NCBI RefSeq assembly: GCF_000753715.1
Contig: NZ_JPER01000005.1
Coordinates: 124,001-188,000 of the forward strand
From: Pseudidiomarina salinarum
GTDB lineage: Bacteria; Pseudomonadota; Gammaproteobacteria; Enterobacterales; Alteromonadaceae
Direction: 5' to 3'
Length of the DNA stretch: 64,000 bases
Every line of letters starts with the position of its first letter. The stretch's first letter is position 1. Of the stretch, positions 18,457 to 26,810 are shown in pieces. The notes below the pieces were generated by a model. It had not been told where the DNA came from. It did not search any database and was given only the letters and a program-made list of their open reading frames with translations. The translations under genes and the position numbers were made by a program.

Positions 18457-20187
18457 TTATAAAAAGATAACCGGAATCCGGAAACGATAGGTCAGGCCCT
18501 GGCCCGGGGCGCTGTCGGCTTCAATTTCACCGTTAAGCGTCTGGCTAACCAGGTTACGAATAATGTGCGTGCCCAGGCCGCTGCCACCTTGCTGACGTTT
18601 GGTCGTAAAGAATGGGTCGAACAAATGATTCATTTGTTCTTCAGTCAGGCCCTTGCCGTTATCCGAGTAGGTGATCTCGAGCTGATCCTGTTCCCGGGTA
18701 ATAGTGATGGCGATTTTACCCTGACTGGTATCCTCAAAACCATGAATTAATGAATTTAAAATCAGGTTGGTGAATATTTGCGCAAGAGCGCCCGCCGGAC
18801 AGCGGATATTCAGATCATCAGCGCAGTCCAGGCTAATTTCATGGCGGGTATTTTTCAGGCGCGGACGCAGAGCCTGAATGACATCCTGCAGGTATTTTTT
18901 CAGGTTGATGTCGCGAATCGCTTCCGAAGTCTGATCCACAGCAACCTGTTTAAAGCTGCCAATCAAATCAGAGGCCCGGCTGAGGTTATTTTCCAGCAAC
19001 TCAAGGCCTTCATTACCGGTGCTAAGAAATTCCTGCAGTTGCGCCTGGGTAAGGCTTTTGTCAGCCAGCGCCTGCTCCAGTTTGGTAATACGCTCGCGGA
19101 TGAAGCTGGCAGCCGTAATACTAATGCCAATAGGCGTATTCACATCGTGGGTGATACCGGCGACCAGCCCCCCGAGCGAAGCCATTTTCTCCGACTCCAG
19201 TAACTGATCCTGCGCCCGCTCAAGCGCGGTAAAGGAGTTTTGCAGGCGGGTATTGGTATCGCGCAGATCCTGCTCCATGAGCTGGCGCTGACGGATCTCC
19301 CGTTCCAGCTTGTCCTGCCGCAATTCGAGTTCGTTTTTACGCCGCTCAAGATCCACTAATACCTGACTAAGACTGGATGTTTTGCGCGCCACTTCCTGTT
19401 CCAGCATAGCGTTCTGCTCATCCAGCTGCCGGTTGGCCTGCAATAATTGTTGCTGGGTGCGTTGCAGGTCATCCTGATAATCTTCGAGATTATCCAGCAG
19501 CTGGTTATATGCCTGCTCAACCATCAGGAACTCGGTATTGCGCTGATCTTTAAGGTCCAGCCGCGAATGCTTGAGGTCATCCAGCCGGAAGTTTCTGATC
19601 TGGTTAGTCAGATCGTGCATCGGGCGGTTAAGCATGCGGTTAAATGCCAGGCTGAACAGCAGAATCAGGAACACACTCTTGATTATGGCGTTACCGACAA
19701 TGAAATAGAGGCTCACCTTGATACGGTCAATAGCGATATCGCGGGTGGAGAACAGCGTGATGTCGCCAACCATGGTGGAGTTGCCGGAAAATTCGAACAC
19801 CAGGGTTGAGAAATAGCCAAACAGACCATTACGTTCGCTGATGGTGAAATTTTCTGCCGGTTTCATCGGCAGTTCGGCAATCGGCAGGGTATCACCAAGG
19901 TTAATCAGTACTGCTCCGGTATCATCGCGTACGATCACGCCGGCGATAGCGGAGATATTAATCAGGCCTTCGGCGGTCGCCACTACCTGTGGTGAGTTGA
20001 ATTCCCAAAGTGAGCGAGCCAGCGAGTCATTTACCGTGCTCTGCTGGTTTTGTAGCTCCTGCACCAGCATCCCTTTGGTATCGTAATATTCGCCCACCAC
20101 CTGCACACAAGTCACCAGTAATGTCAGTAAAAAATATACCGACAGCACACTGGTTAAAAGTGACTTGGATATGCTGGACGTAGACAT
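18457..20187 (-). CDS. Membrane sensor histidine kinase (orphan)
   Basis: A 576-residue kinase. Membrane helices at about residues 10-32 and 157-183 (counting from the ATG at 20187) flank a 125-residue periplasmic sensor domain. A HAMP-like linker and a long coiled coil (about 215-340) follow. The H-box is GGLVAGITHDVNTPIGI, with His347. The ATPase domain has the N-box (LILNSLIHG), DNGKG and GGSGLGTHI. The THDVNTP H-box belongs to a class often annotated simply as sensor kinase. No response regulator gene is adjacent, so its partner is unknown. An in-frame TTG at 20199 is less likely as the start. It is divergent from a Pho-box-controlled operon, which may be coincidence. Confidence 0.88.
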   Translation of the reverse strand: MSTSSISKSLLTSVLSVYFLLTLLVTCVQVVGEYYDTKGMLVQELQNQQSTVNDSLARSLWEFNSPQVVATAEGLINISAIAGVIVRDDTGAVLINLGDTLPIAELPMKPAENFTISERNGLFGYFSTLVFEFSGNSTMVGDITLFSTRDIAIDRIKVSLYFIVGNAIIKSVFLILLFSLAFNRMLNRPMHDLTNQIRNFRLDDLKHSRLDLKDQRNTEFLMVEQAYNQLLDNLEDYQDDLQRTQQQLLQANRQLDEQNAMLEQEVARKTSSLSQVLVDLERRKNELELRQDKLEREIRQRQLMEQDLRDTNTRLQNSFTALERAQDQLLESEKMASLGGLVAGITHDVNTPIGISITAASFIRERITKLEQALADKSLTQAQLQEFLSTGNEGLELLENNLSRASDLIGSFKQVAVDQTSEAIRDINLKKYLQDVIQALRPRLKNTRHEISLDCADDLNIRCPAGALAQIFTNLILNSLIHGFEDTSQGKIAITITREQDQLEITYSDNGKGLTEEQMNHLFDPFFTTKRQQGGSGLGTHIIRNLVSQTLNGEIEADSAPGQGLTYRFRIPVIFL

Positions 20188-20264
20188 GTAAGCGCTCAAA
20201 TTTATTTTGCATCAAATTAAAGCAATCGCGGCCGGAGCGCAACCTTAAGCGCAGCTGGCAAGAG

Positions 20265-20320
20265 CTGTCATAAAGCATTCACGAGCCCGTCACCCCGTTG
20301 TCACATTGGTTGCCTAGAGT
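20265..20320 (+). promoter_or_regulatory. Double Pho box and -10 for lipoprotein/TonB-receptor operon
   Basis: Four 7-base half-sites stand at exact 11-base intervals: CTGTCAT (20265), CATTCAC (20276), CCGTCAC (20287) and TTGTCAC (20298), with 4-base spacers. Exactly 10 bases after the last comes a -10-like TAGAGT (20315-20320), and there is no -35, as expected at a PhoB-activated promoter. The start codon of the downstream lipoprotein is at 20370. Confidence 0.88.
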
Positions 20321-20369
20321 GCTCTGCGTAACTTAACTCGCAGTACCTGACATCTCAACGGAGACCATT

Positions 20370-21863
20370 ATGAAAGCGAATAATTTTCTGGCCTTAAGCG
20401 CTATTACAGCTTCTTTGCTACTGGCGGGTTGTGGCGGTGACATCAACCTGACACCGACCTCAATCGACAACTCGACTGATAACTCAGTAACGAACCCTGG
20501 TGGTGGCAGTACTGAAAACAACTGTGCCAGCTATGTTGATGATGGCGTCACAGTTCGTGGCCAGGTAGACGGTGATAACTGTGTGTACCCGCCAAACTTT
20601 TCTACGCCTAACAATCCGATTATGACCAACTTACGGATAGTTGATTTAGCTAACGACGGTGCGCATATCTTCCCTAATGGTCTTTATATTGGTAATGGCC
20701 TGGAAAACAACGCGGCGAATATTCCCTCCAGTGGTCCTGTGTTAACGATTGATGCTGGTGCGACCCTGGCCTTCCAGGACGCCGATGGCTTCGTGCAAAT
20801 CGCGCGTGGTTCAAGAATCATTGCCGAAGGTACAGCCACGGCGCCTATCACCTTCACTTCAGATGAAGACCTGACCGGCAATGTCGACAAAGACACGGAT
20901 CGCGGTCTGTGGGGCGGTGTTATCTTACTCGGCCGCGGTATTTCCAATAAGTGCGACCAGAATGACCTGGCCAACTGTAATCTCGAAGCAGAAGGTGGCG
21001 CTGGTCTTTATGGCGGTGCGGACAACAGCGACAACTCCGGTGTGCTAAGTCATGTCGTGGTGAAATATGCAGGCTTCGAAGTTGCTGTGGGCAACGAACT
21101 CAACGGTATTACTTTTTATACCATCGGTGATGCGACACAGGTCGACAATATTCAGGTTCATAACAATGTCGACGATGGTGTTGAATTCTTCGGCGGCGCA
21201 GTCAATGCCAAGTACGTAGTACTTACCGGCAATGGTGATGATTCACTGGACTGGGCAGACGGTTGGTCGGGTGCTATCCAGTACATCTATGTTCGCCACA
21301 ATGAGTCGTTAGCTAACCGTGGTATTGAAGGCGACAACAATTCAGGCAACTTTACTGCCGAACCTTTCACCTCTCCGCAAATCGCCAATATGACCATCGT
21401 GGGTTCAAATTTCTCTACCACAGACCGTGATTCTGAAGGTGTATTGCTCCGTCGCGGTACCCAGGCCGAGCTGTATAACTTTGTGGTAACCGGCCCTGAG
21501 TTGATGGGTGAATGTCTGGAGTTGGATGACCAGGCGACCGTTGATCACATCGCTACTGATAACCTGGTTATCGAAAGCTCAGTGATTGCTTGTGCAGAAA
21601 ACTTCGCTGACCAGACCACGGAAGACTGGTTTACCGCTGGTACCAATAACCTCGCCCTGACTGATACAGCGACGGTACTGGATGGTGGTTTATACACAGC
21701 TTCACCAATGCTTGATGCCAGCGGTGCCCAGGTTTCCCCAACCGCCAAAGCTGATTTAAGCACCGTTAACCCGTTCTTTGATGATGTCGATTTCGTTGGT
21801 GCAGTTTCGGCTGATGACGACTGGACTCAGGGCTGGGCATTCGACCTGAATAACAATCAGTAA
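20370..21863 (+). CDS. Parallel beta-helix-like outer-membrane lipoprotein, Pho-controlled
   Basis: A 497-residue lipoprotein: signal peptide with lipobox LLAGC (Cys21) and no Asp at +2, pointing to the outer membrane. A Thr/Asn/Gly-rich linker (about 22-52) leads to a long region of short repeats rich in Asn, Asp and Gly, such as GLWGGVILLGRG, DNSGVLSHVVVKYAG, NVDDGVEFFGGAVNAKYV and NGDDSLDWADGWSG, the look of a right-handed parallel beta-helix (pectate-lyase-like) with possible calcium sites. Similar proteins accompany TonB receptors in many bacteria, but I know of no established function. A double Pho box precedes it and a TonB receptor gene follows after 55 bases. It could be a surface binding partner, or an enzyme attacking a phosphorus-containing polymer; neither is shown. 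Confidence 0.8.
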   Translation: MKANNFLALSAITASLLLAGCGGDINLTPTSIDNSTDNSVTNPGGGSTENNCASYVDDGVTVRGQVDGDNCVYPPNFSTPNNPIMTNLRIVDLANDGAHIFPNGLYIGNGLENNAANIPSSGPVLTIDAGATLAFQDADGFVQIARGSRIIAEGTATAPITFTSDEDLTGNVDKDTDRGLWGGVILLGRGISNKCDQNDLANCNLEAEGGAGLYGGADNSDNSGVLSHVVVKYAGFEVAVGNELNGITFYTIGDATQVDNIQVHNNVDDGVEFFGGAVNAKYVVLTGNGDDSLDWADGWSGAIQYIYVRHNESLANRGIEGDNNSGNFTAEPFTSPQIANMTIVGSNFSTTDRDSEGVLLRRGTQAELYNFVVTGPELMGECLELDDQATVDHIATDNLVIESSVIACAENFADQTTEDWFTAGTNNLALTDTATVLDGGLYTASPMLDASGAQVSPTAKADLSTVNPFFDDVDFVGAVSADDDWTQGWAFDLNNNQ

Positions 21864-21918
21864 TCACGCTCAGTGCACAGGGACGTGCCGGGCCCCCACA
21901 ACTGGTGGAGCAAGCCAA

Positions 21919-24531
21919 ATGAAAAGAACGCCTATTATTACAAAGCATAAGCTAGGACTCGCTATCGCCTTAGCCTTGTCCGGGCAGATGGCTCTTGCTC
22001 AGGAGCAGGAAGCCACCGAAACCATCGAAGAGGTTGTCACAACCGGGACCCGGCTGCAGGGATCAGCAGCTGCGGTAGTGGAAGAACGCAAGGAGCAAGC
22101 ATTTGTTGCCGACATTCTTGGCGCTGAACAGATTTCCCGCACTGGTGACAGTGACGCCGCCGCGGCACTGCGTCGGGTGACCGGCCTAACTCTGGTTGAT
22201 GGTAAGTTTATTTATATCCGTGGCCTTGGCGAGCGCTATTCAAGCACACAGCTGAACGGTGCCCAGGTTCCTTCACCTGACCCTACCCGTAATGTTATTC
22301 CGCTGGATATGTTTCCGGCCAGTATCATTGAAAGCCTGGAAGTACAGAAATCCTATTCGGCTGACAAGCCTGCCCACTTTGGTGGCGGTAATGTCGATAT
22401 TCGCACTAAGTCGCTGCCCGAAGAGGAAGCGTTTGAAATTCAGATTGGTACCGGCTGGAACTCAGAGAGCAGTTCTGACGCGCTGGCCTATGGCGACTCC
22501 AATGACTGGCTGGGAAGTGATGATCAGCGGGCCCTGGCACAGCCATTTTTGCAGGCGCTGGCTACCTACGGCTCGGTGAACTTTACCGATATCGCACGCT
22601 ATGAAGAAATTTCGACGGACCAGGCGCGACTCATCAACCGTGATCTCATGAATACGATGAATACGGATTACGATGTTTATACTGAAAGTGTTTCGCCTGA
22701 TATCAAAGGCTCAGTTAGTTATGGCAATCAGTTTGTTCTGGCGGATGACTGGACCTTTGGCTTTCTTGGTGCCGTTGACTATGATCGCGCCACCCGAAAC
22801 TCTGATCAGGAGCGCCGGGTGTTAGGTTTCTCCGGCGAGAACCTGGTAAATCAGTATCGCAGCGAGTCACAGATCTCCACCCATTCGGTAGAACTCAGCG
22901 GTATGTTTAATACCGGCCTCGAGTTCGGCAACAATCATAAGCTGGAAACCTCGTCTATTTTCCTGCGCGATACCCAGGATCGGATTCAGCGCGGTATTAC
23001 GGAAACTATCGATACCATAGGTGAGGAAAACCTGTCATTTTTTGATACGGACATCCGTTACGAAGAGCGGGAATTGCTTTCCCACCAGCTTCGTGGCTCC
23101 CATTTGTTCCCGGAGCTGCATAATATCGCCATCGACTGGCAGTATACCGATGCCACCTCGCGCCGCGATGCGCCGGGTAATGTCTTTACCCGTCAGGGTG
23201 CCGACGCGGACATTGGCGAGCAGCCACAAAACCTGAACTATCAGCGCTCACGGAACGCCGCCGTACTGGAATTCCAGGATCTGGAAGATCAGGTAGAAAA
23301 CTACGGCGCTGATATCGAACTGCCATTTTACCTGGACGGTAATGAGTTATTGTTACAAGCCGGTGGTGAAGTGATGCGTAAGGCGCGGGAGTCTTATGGT
23401 CGCCGTTTTGGTTTCAGCACCGAAAGCACGCCGTTAAGTGAACTGACCAATACGGAGTTTTCCGAACTCTTTGGCCCCGATAGCGTTAATGACCCGGATA
23501 ATAATCTGCAGGTGTATGGCGCGCCAACCCTGACCGATCCCAACTACCTGGCCGCGCAGCAAATTGAAGCTGGCTATGGTTTATTCGACTATACCACCAG
23601 TAAGTGGCGGCTTAATGCTGGCGCGCGCTGGGAGCAGTACTCACAGGTATCGGCGCAGATTGACCTGGCAACCAGCACTATTATTGGCGCCATCGAAAAT
23701 ACCACGCGCCGCGAAGATGACTGGTTTGGTGGTGCGGGCCTTACCTACTTTGTTGATGACACCACACAGTTACGGTTGACCTATGGCAAAAGTACGGTGC
23801 GTCCGGACTTGCGTGAAATAACCGAAGTTGTGTTTATCGACCCGCTGACCAGTGACAAGGTACGGGGCAACCCGAATCTGATCAGTACCGACGTACAAAG
23901 CTTTGATGCACGTTGGGAATGGTACGGTCCGGCTGGTGACAACTGGTCGCTGGGTGCGTTTTACAAAGACCTGACTAACCCGATTGAGTCGGTTGAAGCA
24001 AAAGCAACAGATTCGGACCGGGTCATCACCTTCTTAAACGGCGATACGGGCCATGTTTACGGTCTTGAATTCGAGTTTCTGAAAGATCTGACCATGGTCA
24101 CCGATGGCTTATTTGTTAACGGTAACCTGACACTGTCTGATTCAGAGATAACGATTCAGAACACCGGTGGGGTTGAACTGACCAACAACGAACGGCGCAT
24201 GACCGGTCATTCAAAATACGTGATTAATACCCAACTGGGCTATGACACCCTTGATGGTGAACATAGCGCGGCGCTGGTCTACAACGTGTTTGGTGAACGC
24301 ATCGCCTTCGCCGGTTCGGTATTTGGCGGCCGCGGAATTGATGATGCCTTTGAGCAGCCGTTTCATAGTCTGGATGCAATTTACACCTGGTATCCTGACT
24401 TTAATTCAAAGTTGCGGCTAAAAGTGCAGAACCTGTTGGGTGAAGACACTGAGATTATGCAGAATGGTCAGGTCATTCAGAAGCAGACCGTTGGCACATC
24501 AGTGAGCCTGGAATATAGCTATTCATTTTAA
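21919..24531 (+). CDS. TonB-dependent outer-membrane receptor, Pho-controlled operon
   Basis: An 870-residue receptor with a signal peptide (cleavage after ALAQ, about residue 28) and a TonB-box-like ETIEEVVTTGTRLQ right behind it. Next comes a plug domain with LRRVTGLTLVDGKFIYIRGLGERYSSTQLNGAQVP (given here as overlapping family blocks at about residues 88-122), then a 22-strand-type barrel ending in the aromatic-terminated SLEYSYSF. The RGLGERYSSTQLNG plug is common in large receptors of unknown substrate. It shares the Pho-box promoter with the beta-helix lipoprotein and is closed by a strong terminator, so the pair is a two-gene operon. I infer import of a phosphorus-containing ligand under phosphate starvation. 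Confidence 0.93.
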   Translation: MKRTPIITKHKLGLAIALALSGQMALAQEQEATETIEEVVTTGTRLQGSAAAVVEERKEQAFVADILGAEQISRTGDSDAAAALRRVTGLTLVDGKFIYIRGLGERYSSTQLNGAQVPSPDPTRNVIPLDMFPASIIESLEVQKSYSADKPAHFGGGNVDIRTKSLPEEEAFEIQIGTGWNSESSSDALAYGDSNDWLGSDDQRALAQPFLQALATYGSVNFTDIARYEEISTDQARLINRDLMNTMNTDYDVYTESVSPDIKGSVSYGNQFVLADDWTFGFLGAVDYDRATRNSDQERRVLGFSGENLVNQYRSESQISTHSVELSGMFNTGLEFGNNHKLETSSIFLRDTQDRIQRGITETIDTIGEENLSFFDTDIRYEERELLSHQLRGSHLFPELHNIAIDWQYTDATSRRDAPGNVFTRQGADADIGEQPQNLNYQRSRNAAVLEFQDLEDQVENYGADIELPFYLDGNELLLQAGGEVMRKARESYGRRFGFSTESTPLSELTNTEFSELFGPDSVNDPDNNLQVYGAPTLTDPNYLAAQQIEAGYGLFDYTTSKWRLNAGARWEQYSQVSAQIDLATSTIIGAIENTTRREDDWFGGAGLTYFVDDTTQLRLTYGKSTVRPDLREITEVVFIDPLTSDKVRGNPNLISTDVQSFDARWEWYGPAGDNWSLGAFYKDLTNPIESVEAKATDSDRVITFLNGDTGHVYGLEFEFLKDLTMVTDGLFVNGNLTLSDSEITIQNTGGVELTNNERRMTGHSKYVINTQLGYDTLDGEHSAALVYNVFGERIAFAGSVFGGRGIDDAFEQPFHSLDAIYTWYPDFNSKLRLKVQNLLGEDTEIMQNGQVIQKQTVGTSVSLEYSYSF

Positions 24532-24568
24532 GCTGAACCGGCGTATCGCTGGCATTAGTAAGAGTGCA

Positions 24569-24604
24569 GTAACGGGAGCTTTGACGCTCCCGTTACTATT
24601 TTTT
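24569..24604 (+). terminator. Rho-independent terminator after the TonB-receptor operon
   Basis: An 11-bp perfect stem (24569-24579 with 24586-24596, core GGGAGC/GCTCCC) with a six-base loop is followed by TATTTTTTG. It ends the lipoprotein-receptor operon and separates it from the channel gene downstream. Confidence 0.93.
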
Positions 24605-24673
24605 GTGGCGCTGAAGTGCTAATTTATGGTTTACGTTTCGAAATTTACCGACACTAACCCTGATAGGACTGTC

Positions 24674-25939
24674 ATGCAGGAAGAGTTTGACGCGCTACAG
24701 AGCTGGCTGCAACAGCATCCCGATATTGAAACCGTAACTTACCTGGCATTGTTGCTGGTAGGATCATGGCTGGCTAATTTTATTGTCAAAAAGATCCTGC
24801 TCCGCGGTGTGCTTACAGCGCTGACGTATACGCCTGCCGGGCCTGACGTAAAAATGATCGAGCGCAATATCGTTGCGCGTTTTGCCAATGTGGTACCTGC
24901 GCTGGTCATTGCTTATGGCATTGCTTCAGTGCCACACCTCGCCGAAGAAGTCATCATTGTTGTTAATAATGTCTGTAAGGCGTTCATCGTGGTTACCGTA
25001 GCCCGCGGACTGAGTGGCGTGCTCACGGTTATTAATGCCATTTATGAACGGCGGCCGGATTCTCATGAACGGCCGATAAAAGGCTATATACAGGTGGTGA
25101 AAATCGCCATCTATGTCATTACGGCAATTCTGGTGATTGCAGCGCTGATCGATCGCTCCCCGGTGATTCTGTTGTCGGGACTGGGCGCGATGGCAGCAGT
25201 ACTTATGCTGGTATTCCAGGACACCTTGCTGTCGCTGGTTGCCAGTATCCAGATTTCTTCACACGATATTATCCGGGTCGGCGACTGGATCGAAATGCCG
25301 AACCTGAATGCTGACGGTGACGTTGTCGATATCGCGCTGCATACAGTCAAAGTTCAGAACTGGGATAAAACCATCACTTTTATTCCGACCAAGCGCTTTA
25401 TTTCAGATTCGTTTAAGAACTGGCGCGGTATGCAGCAGTCAGGCGGCAGACGGATAAAACGCAGTCTGTGGCTGGATCAGCAAAGCGTTCACTTTCTGAG
25501 TGAAGAGGAGCGCAAAGCCCTGTATCGCTTTCGCCTGTTAAGGAGCTACCTGAACGACAAACAGGAAGAAATAGATAAGTGGAATCAGCAACTGGAAGAA
25601 GCGGGCAAGGAGCCGGTTAATACCAGGAGAATCTCGAACATAGGCTCATTCCGTGCTTATATCAGGGAATACTTGAGTAATCACCCCCGCATTCATCAGG
25701 AAATGACTCTGATGGTTCGCCAGCTGGAACCTACCGCGGATGGTCTGCCGCTGGAGGTGTACTGTTTCACCAATACGGTGGTCTGGGCCGAATATGAAGG
25801 CGTCCAGTCGGATATTTTTGACCATTTACTGTCAATTTTGCCCGAGTTTGGCCTGCGCGTATTCCAGCACCCCAGTGGTCTGGACATGCGTGAGATGACC
25901 CGCCAGCTTAAAAGCACCGACGACACCCTAACTAACTGA
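24674..25939 (+). CDS. ybdG: Mechanosensitive ion channel, MscS family, YbdG-like
   Basis: A 421-residue MscS-type channel. Several N-terminal helices lead to the pore helix GLGAMAAVLMLVFQDTLLSLVAS (about residues 170-192) and the beta domain DIIRVGDWIEMPNLNADGDV. The stretch FISDSFKNWRGMQQSGGRRIKRS is a hallmark of the YbdG (mini-conductance, MscM) subgroup. These channels let solutes out on osmotic downshock. I choose the ATG at 24674, which has AGGA five bases upstream; the in-frame ATG at 24626 has no ribosome site. No Pho box precedes it, but its last codons overlap the Pho box of the next operon. Confidence 0.9.
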   Translation: MQEEFDALQSWLQQHPDIETVTYLALLLVGSWLANFIVKKILLRGVLTALTYTPAGPDVKMIERNIVARFANVVPALVIAYGIASVPHLAEEVIIVVNNVCKAFIVVTVARGLSGVLTVINAIYERRPDSHERPIKGYIQVVKIAIYVITAILVIAALIDRSPVILLSGLGAMAAVLMLVFQDTLLSLVASIQISSHDIIRVGDWIEMPNLNADGDVVDIALHTVKVQNWDKTITFIPTKRFISDSFKNWRGMQQSGGRRIKRSLWLDQQSVHFLSEEERKALYRFRLLRSYLNDKQEEIDKWNQQLEEAGKEPVNTRRISNIGSFRAYIREYLSNHPRIHQEMTLMVRQLEPTADGLPLEVYCFTNTVVWAEYEGVQSDIFDHLLSILPEFGLRVFQHPSGLDMREMTRQLKSTDDTLTN

Positions 25940-25991
25940 CATATAACTGACATGTGACGGTCACCAAGCTGTCACATAATCGTCGTATTGT
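25936..25991 (+). promoter_or_regulatory. Double Pho box and -10 for the TonB-energising operon
   Basis: Half-sites CTGACAT (25936), CTGACAT (25947), CGGTCAC (25958) and CTGTCAC (25969) repeat every 11 bases with 4-base spacers. A -10-like TATTGT (25986-25991) follows exactly 10 bases after the last one. The first half-site overlaps the stop codon of the YbdG-like gene. The first gene of the operon starts at 26030. Confidence 0.88.
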
Positions 25992-26029
25992 ACGCAGCAT
26001 CATTTACCAACATTGTGTAAGGTGCTGTC

Positions 26030-26806
26030 ATGCGGCTTTTCGCTGTTTCCACTCTACTCTCGCTGACCCTGCTCTATAGTCCGGCAGGATTTGGTCAGGA
26101 TCCCCTTCTGAAACCAGTAGTTGATGCCGCTGCTGAGATTAATACCCAAGCCAAAAACTCCCAGATCCGGGTTGAAACCATCGCGGATTCTACCCAAGAG
26201 CGCATTCAGCAATATAAACAAATCAGCCGCCAGATTGAGGGGCTGGAGGTTTATACCGCTCAGTTGCAGAAACAAACCGATAATCAGAACCGTGAAAAAG
26301 CCGAACTGAACGCTTCTATTGATGAGGTCAGCGTCATTGAGCGGCAGATTACACCGCTTATGCTGCGCATGATTAACAGCCTGGATAAGTTTATTGAACT
26401 GGATGTGCCGTTTTTACCGCAAGAACGGGCAGAGCGTCTGGCCTCACTGGAACAACTGATGGAACGCGCCAATGTGGACGTATCGGAGAAGTTCCGCCGG
26501 GTTATGGAAGCCTTCCAGATTGAAGCCGACTACGGCCGCAATATTGAGGCGTACAACGGCAGCATGACAGTAAACGGACAACCACAAGACGTTGAGTTTC
26601 TGCGCATCGGCCGGCTGACACTGATTTATAAAACCCGCGACGGCAGCCAGATGGGCCTTTGGGATCAACAGCAACAGCAATGGCAGGAGCTTGACCAGAG
26701 TTACGCGTCTGATGTTCGCGAAGCCATTCGCATCGCGCGCAAACAACTGGCGCCGGATCTGCTGATGCTACCCGTACCCGCCCCGCAATCTGGTTCAGGA
26801 GTCTGA
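26030..26806 (+). CDS. DUF3450 periplasmic coiled-coil protein of a TtpC-type TonB system
   Basis: A 258-residue protein with a signal peptide (MRLFAVSTLLSLTLLYSPAGFG, then QDP) and a long amphipathic coiled coil (about residues 30-110). A conserved second half follows, with RVMEAFQIEADYGRNIEAYNG (about residue 157). This is the DUF3450 family, which is nearly always found just before ttpC/exbB/exbD/tonB genes in Vibrio, Shewanella and relatives; its role in the complex is unknown. It is first in a six-gene operon headed by a double Pho box, and ttpC starts 4 bases after its stop. Confidence 0.9.
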   Translation: MRLFAVSTLLSLTLLYSPAGFGQDPLLKPVVDAAAEINTQAKNSQIRVETIADSTQERIQQYKQISRQIEGLEVYTAQLQKQTDNQNREKAELNASIDEVSVIERQITPLMLRMINSLDKFIELDVPFLPQERAERLASLEQLMERANVDVSEKFRRVMEAFQIEADYGRNIEAYNGSMTVNGQPQDVEFLRIGRLTLIYKTRDGSQMGLWDQQQQQWQELDQSYASDVREAIRIARKQLAPDLLMLPVPAPQSGSGV

Positions 26807-26810
26807 ATTC

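Noticed and set aside
24669-24675. A CTGTCAT just before the YbdG-like start codon
   Set aside because: It is a single half-site with no partner 11 bases away and sits within the translation start region, so it is not called a Pho box.
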